From positions 14,573,809-14,637,808 of the forward strand of contig CM043959.1 of assembly GCA_014529385.2 (NCBI GenBank): a stretch of 64,000 nt of DNA, given 5' to 3'. Each line of letters opens with the position of its first letter. The first letter of the stretch is position 1. This DNA comes from Adiantum capillus-veneris (taxonomy: Eukaryota > Streptophyta > Polypodiopsida > Polypodiales > Pteridaceae). A program made the position numbers and the translations under genes. Below are positions 19,030-30,489 of the stretch, piece after piece. Under the pieces are notes generated by a model. It was not told the DNA's origin, did no database searches, and was given only the letters and a program-made list of their open reading frames with translations.

Positions 19030-19790
19030 AGACACAAAGTAATGGATGAAGCACATGCATCTCCTTATGTTGGGCATAGAGGAATTGTTCTTGATATATA
19101 CCTAGATGAATCCAGGATATACCCAGATTCACCCTTGAAGGAAAGTGCAAGGTATAGACTCATGGTAGTCACCCACGAGACAATATAACCATCAGCTCCA
19201 TCATGCATAGTATTGACTAAATACCACGACATCCCCACTAACGTCGTCAGTGCCCAATAGTGGGTGTAGAACTAGGTACAAACATATGCTCCCACACACA
19301 CCACACGCACACACACATGAGCATACATCAACACAAAGTTCAGCGTGCTGAGTTTCTGTCATGACTCCGGAGATCAAGGGCAGACTCAGCCATAATGAAG
19401 CCTAGCACTCAAGCATTAGTAAGATATTTCTTTTGGCCCACTCTCAAAGCTCACATTGAAAAATTTGTCCTCAAGTGTGATATATGCCAAAAAGTTAAAT
19501 ATGAATGTCCTAAAGCTCCTGGTTTACTCAACCCTCTCCCAGTTCCACAGAAACCTTGGGAAAGTATTACTATGGACTTTATTATGGATCTTCCACGAAC
19601 CTAGTCTGGAAACAATGCGATCTAGACTATCTTTGATATTTTCCGTAAGCAAGCGCATTTTATTCTCGTTCGAAAAACTATTAAAGCTGATCAAATGGCA
19701 AAAGTTTTCCTTGCTCAGATCTTTAACCGTCATGACATGCCACAAACAATTATCAATGATCGAGATCCCAGAATGACAAGTCTATGTTAA
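19030..19790 (+). pseudogene. Gypsy-4 integrase, split by an inserted repeat
   Basis: The zinc finger starts HASPYVGHRGI just before 19090 and resumes at 19396 with YFFWPTLKAHIEKF and CDICQKVKYECP. The core gives WESITMDFIMDLP (first Asp) and, in another frame, TIINDRDPRMTS (second Asp). The Glu region is lost by a deletion near 19790. The split zinc finger shows that the repeat landed inside an existing integrase gene. Confidence 0.7.
19094..19390. repeat. Dispersed repeat, copy 1 (inside Gypsy-4 integrase)
   Basis: This segment interrupts the integrase zinc finger and resembles 24718-24950. Shared blocks include TATACCTAGATGAATCCA, CCCAGATTCACCC, CCATCATGCATA and a CACACACA tract. No protein is encoded. 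Clear terminal repeats or target duplications were not found, so the class (SINE-like, MITE-like or LTR fragment) is open. Confidence 0.6.
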
Positions 19791-19829
19791 TATCTTTATA
19801 GCAGATGAGTTTGTTCATAATCTCGATTC

Positions 19830-20385
19830 AGCTTATGCTCAGGTTAAAAGAGCTATTATCCGTTCTCAAGAAAAGCATAAGAAAGCTGCAGATAAACATA
19901 GAAGACACCTAGATTTATCTTTAGGACAGTATGTTCTTCTTAAGTTTGACAAAGGCTCGCTTGAAGAAACAGAAAGGTAACAAAGGGAAAGTTGTTAAGC
20001 TTATGACCCAATATTGTGGCCCCTTTAAGATTATAGATCAAATCAATGACATTACCTTTAGATTGGATCTTCAAATTAAACTGAAATATCCAAAATGCTT
20101 TCCATATAAGTCTCCTTCGACCTTATGTTGGTAATCCTCTTGCCGAACCCATTGCACAAGAACCACCTAAAGTTGAGGATCAAGAAGAAATTCTTCTTCC
20201 CGAACAGATAATCCATCATCAGAAGCGCCAACTTAAGTCTGGAGCTACATACGGAAAGTATTTAGTTAAGTTTAAGAATTATTCCCCTCTTTATGCCCAT
20301 TGGATGAGAGAACAAGATTTAGCCTCTTTCCCAGACATACTTAGAAATTATCTTGACACCTTACAGTTGAGGACAATTGTATAGA
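19830..20385 (+). pseudogene. Gypsy-4 integrase C terminus and chromodomain
   Basis: Frames read HKKAADKHRRHLDLSLGQYVLLK (the GQ.V.L C-terminal motif), PFKIIDQINDITFRL, then a chromodomain-like segment (ILLPEQIIHHQKRQLKSGA, YLVKFKNYSPLYAHWMRE). Frameshifts separate them. Chromodomains direct integration into marked chromatin in chromoviruses. Confidence 0.65.
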
Positions 20386-20715
20386 AGCCAGAGGGATGTA
20401 ACTATTTTGACTATAGCCAATTTGCTATAAATTATTTACAAGGAATAATTTTTATCATTTTGTGCATAGAACAATTTATGAACGTATTTTTGATCCAATA
20501 AATTTTAATGGATTAATTTTCAGTGCGTGGCACCCTAACAGGGATTTTCCATCGTCCGAGCAAAGCAGTAAGATATGATTAGCTAGATGCAAAATAGAGC
20601 ACGCCAGATCAAGCACATAGATGAAGATGGGTTTCTAAGGTCTCCAAAAGAATTATTTAATAATTCTCGAACAATTTTAATGTTAAATTTTATGTCCCGG
20701 GGACGCCCGGTAAAA

Positions 20716-20851
20716 TCTATACTATATATTAAGGACACTGGTTTTCCAGTGCCACGTGTCAAAGTTTGCTGCATCCGGTGAGTTCCGGTTTATATGAGTG
20801 AGGGGGAGAGGGGGAGAGAGAGAGGCCACCGAAGGCGGCCGGCCGTACTAG
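20716..20851 (+). mobile_element. Possible 136-bp non-autonomous Helitron
   Basis: The sequence starts TCTATACTATATATTAAG and is soon followed by a CCACGTGTCA motif, the typical start of plant Helitrons. A GC-rich palindromic stretch (GCGGCCGGCCG) precedes CTAG followed by T, as at Helitron 3' ends. The base before TC is A and the base after CTAG is T, as expected for insertion between A and T. It is very short, so the 3' end may be coincidental. Confidence 0.35.
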
Positions 20852-20910
20852 TAATTTTAAATGATACTGTCCTTTAAAAACTTTTGTGCAGGAAGTTTTC
20901 TGTGTCTGAC

Positions 20911-20990
20911 AAGTAAGAAATAAGATATACAAGTAAGAAATAAGTATATATACAAGTAAGAAATAAGAAACAAGTAAGAAATAAGTAGTT
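20911..20990. repeat. Minisatellite, unit CAAGTAAGAAATAAG
   Basis: Four imperfect copies of a ~15-base unit are separated by short TATA-rich spacers. Confidence 0.85.
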
Positions 20991-23040
20991 AAGCTTATTA
21001 AATTGAGTTCCTAACTATTTATTTTGCGGGGGGGGGGGGGGGGGGGTTCAATTTTGAAGTGACATGTTAAAAAAAACCTTATAAGTAAAGTGGCCACCCA
21101 AGTGTGAAGTGACCAAAATAGACTGTTAACTTAAATATAGCTTCAAAAGCGTAGAAAATACCTCATGACCTTAAGAATGCATCGGAGGGTGCTGAGGACT
21201 CAAAAATTCCAAATTGAAAGTTGCAAACTTATAGCGCCCCTTCCCTGCTTCCTATCATGGGCAAAACTGGCACATATTAACCACGATTCACAGGAGAGAC
21301 GGACTGAAGATTATACAGAGAAGCAATGAGGGTGGTAAGAGTTCTGTCTCTCACACACATAGACCTCATGTCCTCTCTCTCTCTCTTGAGCCCTATGTGC
21401 ACATTCTCTCCTATGTAACACATTCAGCCATGCGCTCTTGCCAAGGGGCAGCAGAAGAACGATCACGTATTGTTGTGCCTCAATTGGAACGAACTCAAGA
21501 AGACCTGGAACGAGGTCAGTTGGAACGAAATCAGGAAGATCAGGGAAGGCAGATTCGAGTCTAAATCAGCCAATTAGGCTGAAGGTAAGTCAATTTCAGC
21601 ATCCAACATATTCATAAAAATATGACAGTTTGATCATTTAAACAATTTTCCGCTGGAAATATTCACTAGAAGCGGTAGGGATTCTAGTCCATATGATACA
21701 GTAAATTTCAGCAGAGAGAACCTGTGTTCTCTTTGAAGTAGAGAGATAATTAAATCCCTCTCTCAAATAGGAATTGGAATGGATAAGAAAGAGAGTTGAG
21801 ATTCTCTCTTGTTTTCCCGTCTATGTGCTTGTACAAGATTTTATCCCCTATAATAAAGAATCTCTTTGCGGAGAGGAACCAGCCCATCGTCTGGTCCCCA
21901 ATGAGTTGTCAATTATGCGTCGATTGATGTGAATTTGAAAATTTTTCAATAGTTTCTTTCTTTTATCTAAAGTGCTATTAAGTTACGATATACACTTCCG
22001 TATCTGTGACAAGCTCTCTCACGAGACATTGCTCTCAAGCTCTCCATTCCCTCCCTAATAGCTCTCAAGCCATACCCTCTCAAGCCTGAGAGCCTCCCCC
22101 AAGGTCTACATCTCTCAAGCTTAAGAAATGCATGCTTGTTTTTCCTGAGCGTTATGTAACGTCATCAAACAACAGAATATTTTAGAGTTTGATGAGTACT
22201 GCACGTCTCGTACGTGGAGAAAACATACGTGACCGTACGAGACCACTCTGATTGCCGTACACCACGTTGAAGAGTCTCCAAGTGAGCTACGTAGCATGTA
22301 CATTTAGATGCAAGTTTTGGAACTTAATCCCGAGTCCGGATGAGAAAGTTAGAGCATATTCAATTTTTAGACTAAAAAACACTAAAACCGTTTTTGCCAA
22401 TAATTCCCAAATTTGGGTTGGACAAGTGAGTTTTATTCCCATAAAAGGAACCCTTAGCCTATGCATTTTCTCATGGTTCATCAAAGCATACAAAGCATTG
22501 TGCATTTTTCCCTCATCGCAAAGAACTCACACTTAGCTATCGCGCTCTGCGCACCTGCAGTTCCAAAACGCATCCGCGTTCCTACAATTCGCCTGCGACC
22601 ATTGTATCGGATTACTAATACAACGGTTGCATGTTGGATAACCTTGCGTTACCGTCCATTACTCTGTCTCTCAGTTTGTGTATTGCGTTTTCTCTCATCT
22701 CTATTCAATCCTACAAGTGGGCAGCCGTCAGCAATAGTTCCTAAAAGTCCGTTAAAATCTCGACGAGGAATAAGATATAAATGTGATTGTGTAATGCGGT
22801 GCCGATCAATGTACATTTAGGGTCTGTAAACATCTAAAGACATTAGCCATTGGGTCTTTGTATGATGTGGACAAGGGTGACTTTGATTTGAGTCACCTCA
22901 TTGTGATGCATGTGCAGTGGTTGTGATGCAATGTGTGAAAACTGTCTTGTGTGGATAATGAAAGAGCGTGACTGCTGTCAGTTTTGGTGTTTTGGTCTTC
23001 TTTTTGCAAGTGTAATCGAGGACAATTACTCTTCTTTTTA
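20991..23040. other. Non-coding stretch with a poly-G tract; no gene recognised
   Basis: It holds a poly-G run (about 21028-21047), short CT runs near 21375 and an inverted repeat at 22205-22243. Short frames such as 22461-22820 lack motifs. It may be LTR or internal sequence of degraded retroelements. Confidence 0.4.
22205..22243. repeat. Perfect 10-bp inverted repeat, hairpin-forming
   Basis: GTCTCGTACG and CGTACGAGAC flank a 19-base loop that itself contains an ACGT-rich segment. Confidence 0.7.
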
Positions 23041-23065
23041 GGGGGGGGCCGGGGGGGGGGAGGGA
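23040..23065 (+). promoter_or_regulatory. Polypurine-tract-like G run before an LTR
   Basis: A G-rich tract (two long G runs, then GAGGGA) directly precedes TGTCACAAAAG, the likely start of an LTR in plus orientation. Confidence 0.4.
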
Positions 23066-23533
23066 TGTCACAAAAGTGATGACGTGGCATAAGTTATAAC
23101 TCCCAATGAGAGACTGCAAAAGAGAGAATTAAAAAGCAACGTGCTGACATGTTAGTCCGTATGCTGTACGGATAGCCCGTGATCTGTGGCTTAAATTCCA
23201 AGTGCTGATGTGGCAAGGCCGTACGGCCAATACCTGGCAAATTGACACTAATACTTTTGGAGCTTTTCCAAGGGTTGAAAAGCCCAGCTTTTCAAAGGGG
23301 CCTCTTCAGGAGCTATATATATGGGGCCTGCGTGCCTATTTCTATTGACCAAGTCGGAGAGAGAGACACTGTACTCGAGGGCCCGAGTGAGTTCCCATGA
23401 ATGCACTACGAGAGTTGTACTATTTGTGATTAATACAGTAAAGAAATACCGCCAGGGGCGCTCCTTTGAGGGCCACTACTTTTGGAGGAGGAACTATGCG
23501 TTCTCGTGTCTTGAGTAAAAGTGTTGTCTTGCA
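23066..23533 (+). repeat. Copia-type LTR (plus orientation)
   Basis: It starts with TG after the purine tract and ends at a TTGCA near 23533. It contains a TATA box (CTATATATATGGGG, 23311-23326) and an R/U5-like end with AAAGAAATACCGCCAGGGGCGC and CGTGTCTTGAG. It resembles 17150-17530. Boundaries are approximate. Confidence 0.5.
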
Positions 23534-23639
23534 TATTTTGTTCAATTTATTTGTTGTGTTACTGTTTGTGGGCTGTTTTCTAGTGATTTACCGCCTCGTC
23601 GGGTGACTAGCCGGTTCCACTCTCCGAGTTCCTTTTTTC

Positions 23640-24715
23640 TCTCTTATGAACAATCCATCTCTCTTAAATGAAAAAATGCCTCAATAAGAGAAAGAACAAG
23701 TAAAATAATTCTTTCGATGCTCAATATAAAGACAACAATAAAGGAAAGAATAAATTCTTGAAGGAGCATGTATCTACTAAACCTTCTCCACCTAAAAGGG
23801 ATTCCAAAGATTCTCATCTTTGCACATTTTGTGGCTAGGATGGTCATATTGAAGGAAAGAGTTTTGTTCGGTGATCCCTATAAAAAATTGATTGCGTAGA
23901 GAACAAAGGCAAAGCCAAGGATATAGGTGACGATTCTACTTTGCTAGTGGTTGGTGTGAAAATATCTCTCTTGGTGACGCAATGTTTAATGATGTGCTTC
24001 ATGTGCCCCATTATCAACAAACATCCTTTCCATCTCTAAAACAACTTCTAAAGGTCTTGGACTATATTTTGATGATGACTTCGTTGATGTCATTAACAGA
24101 AAGAACCTCTTCTATTGTGCCATATTGTTATTAAGAAGGTGGCTTGTAGCTTCTCTCTTCTAATTTGTAGCCACAATTCACATCGAAATCAATTATTCTC
24201 TCCCATCAAGGCACTTATCAAAGATGATGAGCGTATCCATTGGCACTCTCAGTTTGGCTAAGTCCCTGTCGCTCTTTTCCAAGGGAGGCTACTTTTTATG
24301 CCTCTCAGATTGTTCATACTAATCTTGTAGGTCCTATGGAGGTGGAATCTCTTGGTGGTTGTACATACTATTTGATACTTGATGATTTCTCAATAAAGAT
24401 ACGAGTGTTTTTTCTTGCTAAGAAGTTTGAAGCACTCTCACACTCTACAATGTGAATCGATCAAGTTGACGACCAATCTAACCCTAAAAACTCTACCTTC
24501 AAAATTGACCGTGGAGGTAAAATAGTCTGATTTATTCCTCTCCTCTCATGAAGTCCATAGGAAAACTCCCCTTCCCTACATCCCTCAGCGAAATGGCGTT
24601 GTGCTCTAGCATCAGGCCTCGCCCTCCCTCAATTTGCAGTGAAGGACTTGCTTCATCAGTTTGTCTACTCAACCGCTGTCACATCCTTTGAAGTCTTTTT
24701 TGGTACTCAAAGGTT
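23640..24715 (+). mobile_element. Copia element 2 remnant (knuckle, pre-integrase, integrase)
   Basis: Scattered plus-strand frames show a knuckle-like HLCTFCG with a stop then DGHIEGK (about 23815-23865), a pre-integrase segment DVLHVPH (about 23990), and integrase at 24240-24455 (QIVHTNLVGPMEVESLGGCTYYLILDDFS). Further on come PYIPQRNGVV (about 24570) and FEVFFGTQRF (about 24690). It is heavily mutated, and RT is absent. The LTR at 23066-23533 in the same orientation may be its own. Confidence 0.6.
24240..24640 (+). pseudogene. Copia-2 integrase core
   Basis: VHTNLVGPMEVESLGGCTYYLILDDFS contains the first two Asp positions, with VHTDLVGP changed to VHTNLVGP, so the first catalytic Asp is lost. 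The Glu region survives as PYIPQRNGVV in another frame. Confidence 0.65.
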
Positions 24716-24717
24716 CT

Positions 24718-24950
24718 AACTAATCTATACCTAGATGAATCCAAGAGAAGCCCAGATTCACCCACAATGGAAAGTACAGCCACCAGCCCCATCATGCATA
24801 AGCATCAAATTGACTAAATACCAATAATAGCCGTAGAATGAGGTATCAACATTTGCTACCGACACACATCACACACACACAGATCAACAAGGCGGATATG
24901 CTTTTTCTGATTGTTTGTGGTGATCTGGATAAAGTAAATAGCAAGTGCAA
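24718..24950. repeat. Dispersed repeat, copy 2
   Basis: Similar to 19094-19390: CTATACCTAGATGAATCCA, CCCAGATTCACCC, CCATCATGCATA, TTGACTAAATACCA and a CACACACA tract occur in the same order. It directly follows the Copia-2 integrase end. Confidence 0.6.
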
Positions 24951-25930
24951 ATTTCAATCATCACTAGAAGCATTCTAGTGATGATAATTGAAGCATTTGC
25001 CAACTCAAGCAACTAACCACTGGGGAAACTTGCTAATTGGCAACATTGATCATTGACTACATACAAGGAGCACTAGAGAATTATGATAATGAGCAATATC
25101 AAGCATAGAGCACTACCAAATAAATAAATAAATAAAATCTGAATACAAGGTCCCTTAAAACCCATTTAGCTGTCGTTTTCTTTCGTTTCGAGAGTCATAT
25201 TGACGATAAGAATCTTCTACACTAAATAAAAACACTGCAGCATCATAATCAAAGATTCTCATTCCGAAGTTTGCCGTACATGACTTTTTCTAGTCCAGTT
25301 TCCTGCACATGTGATTGCTATCCTTCCTCCAAATAATATTTTTGAAAAGAATTTGCTACTTACAATGCCCACTAGTTCTGACTTCACGACGTAAGTGAAG
25401 CAGACGACCTCATATTTCAACGACAAAATATGCTTCATTGCAGCAAATTGAATGTACGCAACCCTCAGATAAGGAGACTTTGTGGTAAAGAGAACACCAA
25501 GACAGTAGATTATGTAGAGCATAAGGCATAACTCACACTCTTTAATCAAGTTCAGAAAGTGCCCACATCTGCAAAGGCCATAGCAAACTCTCCAAGAAAG
25601 TAAAAGGGCACGCTTAACTTAATTGAAGAGAAACAAATAAGGTGGAAGAGATGGCACCTTGCGGCTGCTGAGGCACAGATGGCGCTGCAGAAGAGTAAGA
25701 GCATTCATGGTGTTATGGATCAACGCCGCCTCTCTTGAGCTTCATCTTTGTGGCAAGCAGCATGGGCTGCTGCAAATCAGAGGAAGATCTCGATCCTGCC
25801 TGCCCACCAACAAGAGTAAAGTGAAGGAAGCAAGCGTCCAAAAGCTTTGTGAGTAAAGTTAAGCAAACAGGAGTTAAAATACTTTGGCATTGCAAGACGA
25901 TATAGATGGCCACATGGAAATGGCCCATCC
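24951..25930. other. Stretch with no recognised gene
   Basis: Short frames (25259-25549 minus, 25659-25856 plus) have no motif. Nothing else was identified. Confidence 0.35.
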
Positions 25931-25934
25931 TTTA

Positions 25935-27699
25935 TTTTTTAGCACCGGGTGGGGGTTGTAGATATATATATTAAAGTAATAAAATAAAATACAACAATAT
26001 CATAGTTACATCCAGCAAAGGCTCCTCACCAAAACTTCTGCAAGAGCCACCATAAAAAATTCATCACATTGACAAAGCAAAAGCGTCGCCCTGGCACCAA
26101 AACCTCGGCCGAGAAATGCCCTTCACATCGTAACCACTACAGGAAAACCAAAATACAATAGCATGGCTACTAGAAACAGTACAGCCGTAAGGTAGAGCCC
26201 AATCCCGAAATCTCCAACACCATGAGCTATCGACACCCATAACCGCAGATCCTCCTCAAGCCGATAAAGCCACCAAACTCTGCCAAGCTGCCACCAAGAC
26301 ACAGCCTATCGTGGACTCGAGGGCACCCAGCTAGCTTCCAAATATTCCCCAAAAGAGTGACAGGAAAGCTTGAACCTGCTCCTAATGTGTGCTTCCTGCT
26401 GCTATAAGCATCCAAATGGTGCTCTTGGATATAGCCAAGATCTCTGGATTTACTAACCTCTTCGTAGAATAGAGCACTCTTCTTAATAGTTTTCATGCCC
26501 TTCATAGTCCTTGAATACAAGTCGAGGTCTTCTATGATTCAGATAGAGAGACAAATTCCTCCACTTCCAAGTTAGCCCCTTTAGTGCCCTCCCGTCTGGC
26601 TGTTTGCTTCCATCAATATGTTATCTCCCACTAGGATGTTTGTCACATCGTCTATTTGGGAGGTTGTCCTTTTGTAGTCATGAAGTCCTCCATATTTAAA
26701 TGCCAAAGAGCCTCAAATAGGTTTCCCCAAGCTCTAAGAGTTAGTGGTTTGTCGAGAGGGTTTACTTTGTGTTGCCTATTGGGCAACCCTAAGATATGAA
26801 CCACTTACATGAACTGTCAGTAACTTTCTTCCAGCCTTTTACTACATTTTCAAGTTCAGGTGCCACAACCACTTCTTGTAAAGTAGGAGATTTTGGTTGG
26901 GGGGGGGGGGGGGATTTGCTGAAAATATGAAACTAGGCCAGGTCTTTTCACCATTAGCAATTGGACTTATTGGTGCTACTAGGTCCAATATGTCCTTCTT
27001 AAGAAGGCCAGTAGCATCAATATCTGTATCATGTACTCCCTTTTCAGACTCCCTTGTGCCTTCTTTAATGTGTTGGTCTATTCTGTGCTTGTTGGTGTTG
27101 GCTCTGGTTGGGTCTCCTCCCTATCCTTACTGGAATCCGCTTTGTCAGTGTTCAATGAACAAGCTCTTGCAAAGTGTCCATATCCATTGCACTTAAAGCA
27201 TGCTCCGAAAAAAGTGCCAAATTTTAGAGGAATTACCCACATTCACGACCAAATTTTTCGGTTGGGGTTTTCCTATGTCCCTGCAAATGCAAACCTTATT
27301 GGAGGCACTTCCAAACATTCTAGGGGACAATATGAACAACGGAATACCTAGGGTGCTAGCAAGATCTCTTAAGTTCCCTCGGAGCAAAAGCAGAAGGTTG
27401 ACAAATTCCACCCAAATTGGGCAAAGATCCTTGAATGTGTCAGGTAACCATGGGGGAACACACACTGGAGACCTATTGAAGAGTAGTGGACTTGTTGTCT
27501 GGATGCTTGTAACAACCACTGGGTCATTGAACTGCACTATGAGAATTTCTTTGGCAAGGTATTGCACAAATTCCAGAACATTGGCCCCATAAAGCCAATT
27601 AATCAACTCTGCTTTGGTTGGTACTTTTCCCATGAACCCAAAAAGCAATGTTGTTCTGGCTAGCTCAGCTAATTGCTTTTTGACCATCCTAACATGCAC
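25935..27699 (-). mobile_element. LINE remnant (minus): ORF1 with DUF4283 and CCHC, plus 3' tail
   Basis: The minus strand encodes a DUF4283-like domain, then a CCHC knuckle. The left end on the minus strand reads TTTAATATATATATCTACAACCCC then CCGGTGCTAAAAAATAAA, like the 3' end of plant LINEs with an A-rich tail. No endonuclease or RT is recognisable in the short interior (about 26000-26850), so it is internally deleted or rearranged. Confidence 0.55.
27140..27699 (-). pseudogene. LINE ORF1-like: DUF4283 domain and CCHC knuckle, frameshifted
   Basis: The frame 27699-27193 has ARTTLLFGFMGKVPTKAEL, EILIVQFNDPVVV, PPWLPDTFKDLCPIWVEFVNL and LRDLASTLGIPL, the DUF4283 pattern ending 'P.WV...L...L.....L..IAS.IG.PL'. 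A frameshift at about 27215 leads to ACFKCNGYGHFARACS, a canonical CCHC knuckle, then a Ser/Thr/Pro/Glu-rich tail. ORF1 proteins bind LINE RNA. An alternative is a DUF4283 protein from another retroelement class. Confidence 0.65.
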
Positions 27700-27719
27700 A
27701 TGTCTCTCTTATTATTTGG

Positions 27720-28135
27720 TCTTCTTTATGCAATGAAAGAGCTTGGGGCCTCATATACACATACATGAGACAAGGGGATTGGTCATGCTTATTTACCTTG
27801 GAGGATGTGTAGCACCATACATCATGTCAATAAGCTACACATGTGGCATGCTGAGGTTTGGCAACAATAATTGAGAAACATCTCAAATATGTGATGAGCA
27901 TGCTAGTGAGGCGGTTAGTGCTTGAGGATGGGATGATAGAGAAGCTAGGTTCAAATTCGATTGTTGAGAGGAGATGCTTTTTCTTTTGGCCTTGTTTGAC
28001 TCACCTTGGGATTCAATTTGTTCACAATCACCAACAATTCCTTGGTCCCTCGCTTTTGATGCCCTAGATTATCAAGGGACTTTCTTACTATTTACCACTT
28101 ACCTAGAAAGGTCATTGCTAATGGCAAACCAATGC
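27720..28135. other. No gene recognised
   Basis: Short frames only (27858-28067, 27974-28225) with no motif. Confidence 0.35.
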
Positions 28136-28234
28136 ATTTATTCATTAGCAAAGTTCCCTTCTTTTACAACTTATTTACTATTTAAGAAATTTGGTGAAAG
28201 TTGTAAAAAAAGGAAACTTTGCTAGTAAATAAGT
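28136..28234. repeat. Foldback (imperfect inverted repeat, ~35-base arms)
   Basis: The left arm, 28136-28171 (ATTAGCAAAGTTCCCTTC core), is the near reverse complement of the right arm, 28199-28234, with a few mismatches and a ~27-base loop. Confidence 0.65.
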
Positions 28235-29168
28235 CCTTGTATGAAAGATTTAGCATGGCTAGTAGTAAAGATGAATCTTAGACATGTATTTCAAGATGCT
28301 CTTCATTATCTTCTTACAATCTCAATCGCTCCCCTCTGGCATCTAAATATTGACTATGTATTCATCTAATAGTCCTTGCTTTGCAAGTGCCACTATCTTC
28401 TTCATATGGGTTTTTTGACTGCATTTTCAAGTGTAAGCATGAACGAGCACAAGATAATGTTGATAAATCATCAGTCCTCACCAGATCATGTATAAAGCAT
28501 GAACGATGTGGGTATGAAATAGCCCTCATTATTGATGGACAATGGAGGGTGATTTGTAAAGTTAATTTTTAGAGTTCAAGAGCACTTATTGTATATAGTC
28601 TTATAATCATATAAGACTAGACATGCTACATCAAATTGTTCATAGTAATGGCAAAATCAACCATAAATATCATTCAAAAGGAAGATTCCCTTTGTGACTC
28701 TAGCTCTTTGCATTGTCACATATCATCCACTGATGTAGTTTTCTCCACAATGGCCTCCCCTAATTGATGTCATTCCAAACCAACATTGACCTCCTCTACT
28801 GCTCATTCTACTTGATAGTTGATGTTACTTAAACTGATGACCAATTTCACCTTATATTTTAAATCCCTATAACTGCTTGAGGTGTGCCTTTACCTTCTAA
28901 AATCATCCATAACAATATGATATTGTCTCTAAAAGTTACTATATTTTGGTAGTGACATGTGTGAACACTCTTAGGACTACTCGGGCACTTTTTTCCCTCT
29001 TTGGGAGTTTTTTGTTCCCACTTTGTATACACACCCATCATTCTAGGACAACCCTTATCTTTGTAATAGCACACTCAATAATAAGACTTTCTATGTTGTG
29101 TGCTCTTGAGGTTCTTCTTCATCTTCAACATCTTCACATGCAATCCTATAGTAGCTGTATCTCCAACA
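28235..29168. other. Non-coding; probably includes the Copia-3 5' LTR
   Basis: No motif-bearing frame is seen. The Copia-3 PBS at 29171 implies that an LTR ends at CA 29167-29168. Its start was not located because no second LTR is present. Confidence 0.35.
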
Positions 29169-29170
29169 AT

Positions 29171-29182
29171 TGGTATCAGAGC
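29171..29182 (+). promoter_or_regulatory. Copia-3 primer-binding site
   Basis: TGGTATCAGAGC is complementary to the 3' end of plant initiator Met tRNA and lies two bases after an LTR-type CA end. Confidence 0.85.
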
Positions 29183-29539
29183 ATGCTTTCACATCCTGAG
29201 TAGCATCGCCATCACCTCCTGCTTCACTTTGTCAACTCTTAGTGAGATTTGTTGAGTGCTCGCAAGGCAATTAATACTTCGAGTAAATTTGTAGAGCTTG
29301 GTTGTGATAGAGTTTTGATTTGAGCTCATTACAATCTCTGTTTTCACTATTGAGAGTTTTGCGTAGGCAATTTCATCCTTCTATGCAGGTTTTTTGACAC
29401 TGCAGATTTTTGCAAAATAGGCACTTTGTAAGCTTCCATGGGTTGTGTTGTACTGTACATATCATTTTCGTACAGGGTTTCTTCTATACGTGCAACTTTT
29501 GCATCAAGTGTAGTCACTTACCATGGTTGATAACAAATG

Positions 29540-30165
29540 ATGTTTTTTGCATGTTGCATGTTGATGATAAACAGAATAGAGATAATTACCTACTGGGCAT
29601 ACATGATGCAACATGTTCTTGTTGCAAAGGGCGTTCAGAACTTTGGGCAAGGTTGGTGTAAAGCTAAGTTCTGTGGATACAGGCTCTGCAGATGATGGTG
29701 CAGGTTCTACTAGTGCTCCATCTAAGGTTGTTTTGCCTACTATTAAGAAGTCTCATCGGGATGATAGAGATGCGCAAGCTCATGTCTTGATTGTGCTTTC
29801 CATCAAGCACTCGATCACTCCACACATTCATTCAACAAAAATAGCAAAACGAGCTCGGGATATTGTAATTGATTTGTATGCAAGTGGTAATGAGGAAAAA
29901 AATGTGTATCTGCATAAACGATTCGAATCCAAGGTAGAGGAGGATGACATGGATGTATTTTTGCTAAGGTATAAAGATCTCAAGGAGCATTTGATTGTTG
30001 TTGGTGAGGTGATCCTAGACAACACGCTTGTGCAGAATGTTCATAATGCCTTACCAGATTCGTATTAGAAGTTTGTGTCTGCTTGCAAGATTGTAGCTGC
30101 TCGAAATCCAGATGGTGCCAAGTTTGATGCTCTAGTTAGTATGTTGTTTCAAGAGGGCTAGTCTA
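29540..30165 (+). pseudogene. Copia-3 gag (UBN2-like), frameshifted
   Basis: The N-terminal part (NRDNYLL, then in another frame WAYMMQHVLVAKGVQNF) lies at 29570-29650. The frame 29613-30068 carries DLYASGNEEKNVYLHKRFESKVEEDDMDVFLLRYKDLKEHL and LVQNVHNALPDSY, typical of Copia gag ('M.....V...L.....L...L...G....D......L..LP.SY'). A stop after PDSY and another after LFQEG break the rest. Confidence 0.7.
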
Positions 30166-30489
30166 GAACAAACAAGGCAAAGCATCATGTAGTTGTCAGC
30201 TTTTATTGTCGCCTAATAGAGGAAGAGTAGTAATGTACTCCTAATGTCTCTTCTTTGGGTGTTATGTCTGCGATTGCTACACTTGCTTCTGACAGTAAGA
30301 AGTCTATTGAAAAGGGCAAAAGAAAGTTGAATTGACATTATTGTAAGGCAAACAATCTCATCTCATTGAGCAGTGTCTAAAGCTTAAAGCTAGCTAGGGA
30401 GGCAAACAAGAAGAAAGCAATAAATGCAACCACTACATATGCTTCTTCTAATGCATATATTGGAAAACATTGTGCAGGGTGCACAATGA

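Larger units (their letters stand above)
18470..20385 (+). mobile_element. Gypsy element 4 (plus), chromovirus fragment: RNase H, integrase, chromodomain
   Basis: Plus-strand frames show RNase H (18470-18900), the integrase zinc finger and core (19030-19790), the integrase C terminus and a chromodomain (19830-20385), in chromovirus order. The coding sequence is interrupted at about 19090-19390 by a dispersed repeat. It resembles the longer chromovirus at 56.4-61.7 kb (both have EGHAIAYESRRL, RWANF, ADALS). Gag, protease and RT are absent. Confidence 0.75.

Noticed and set aside
22893-23119. Pro-rich minus-strand frames
   Set aside because: They are produced by the G runs of the polypurine-like tract.
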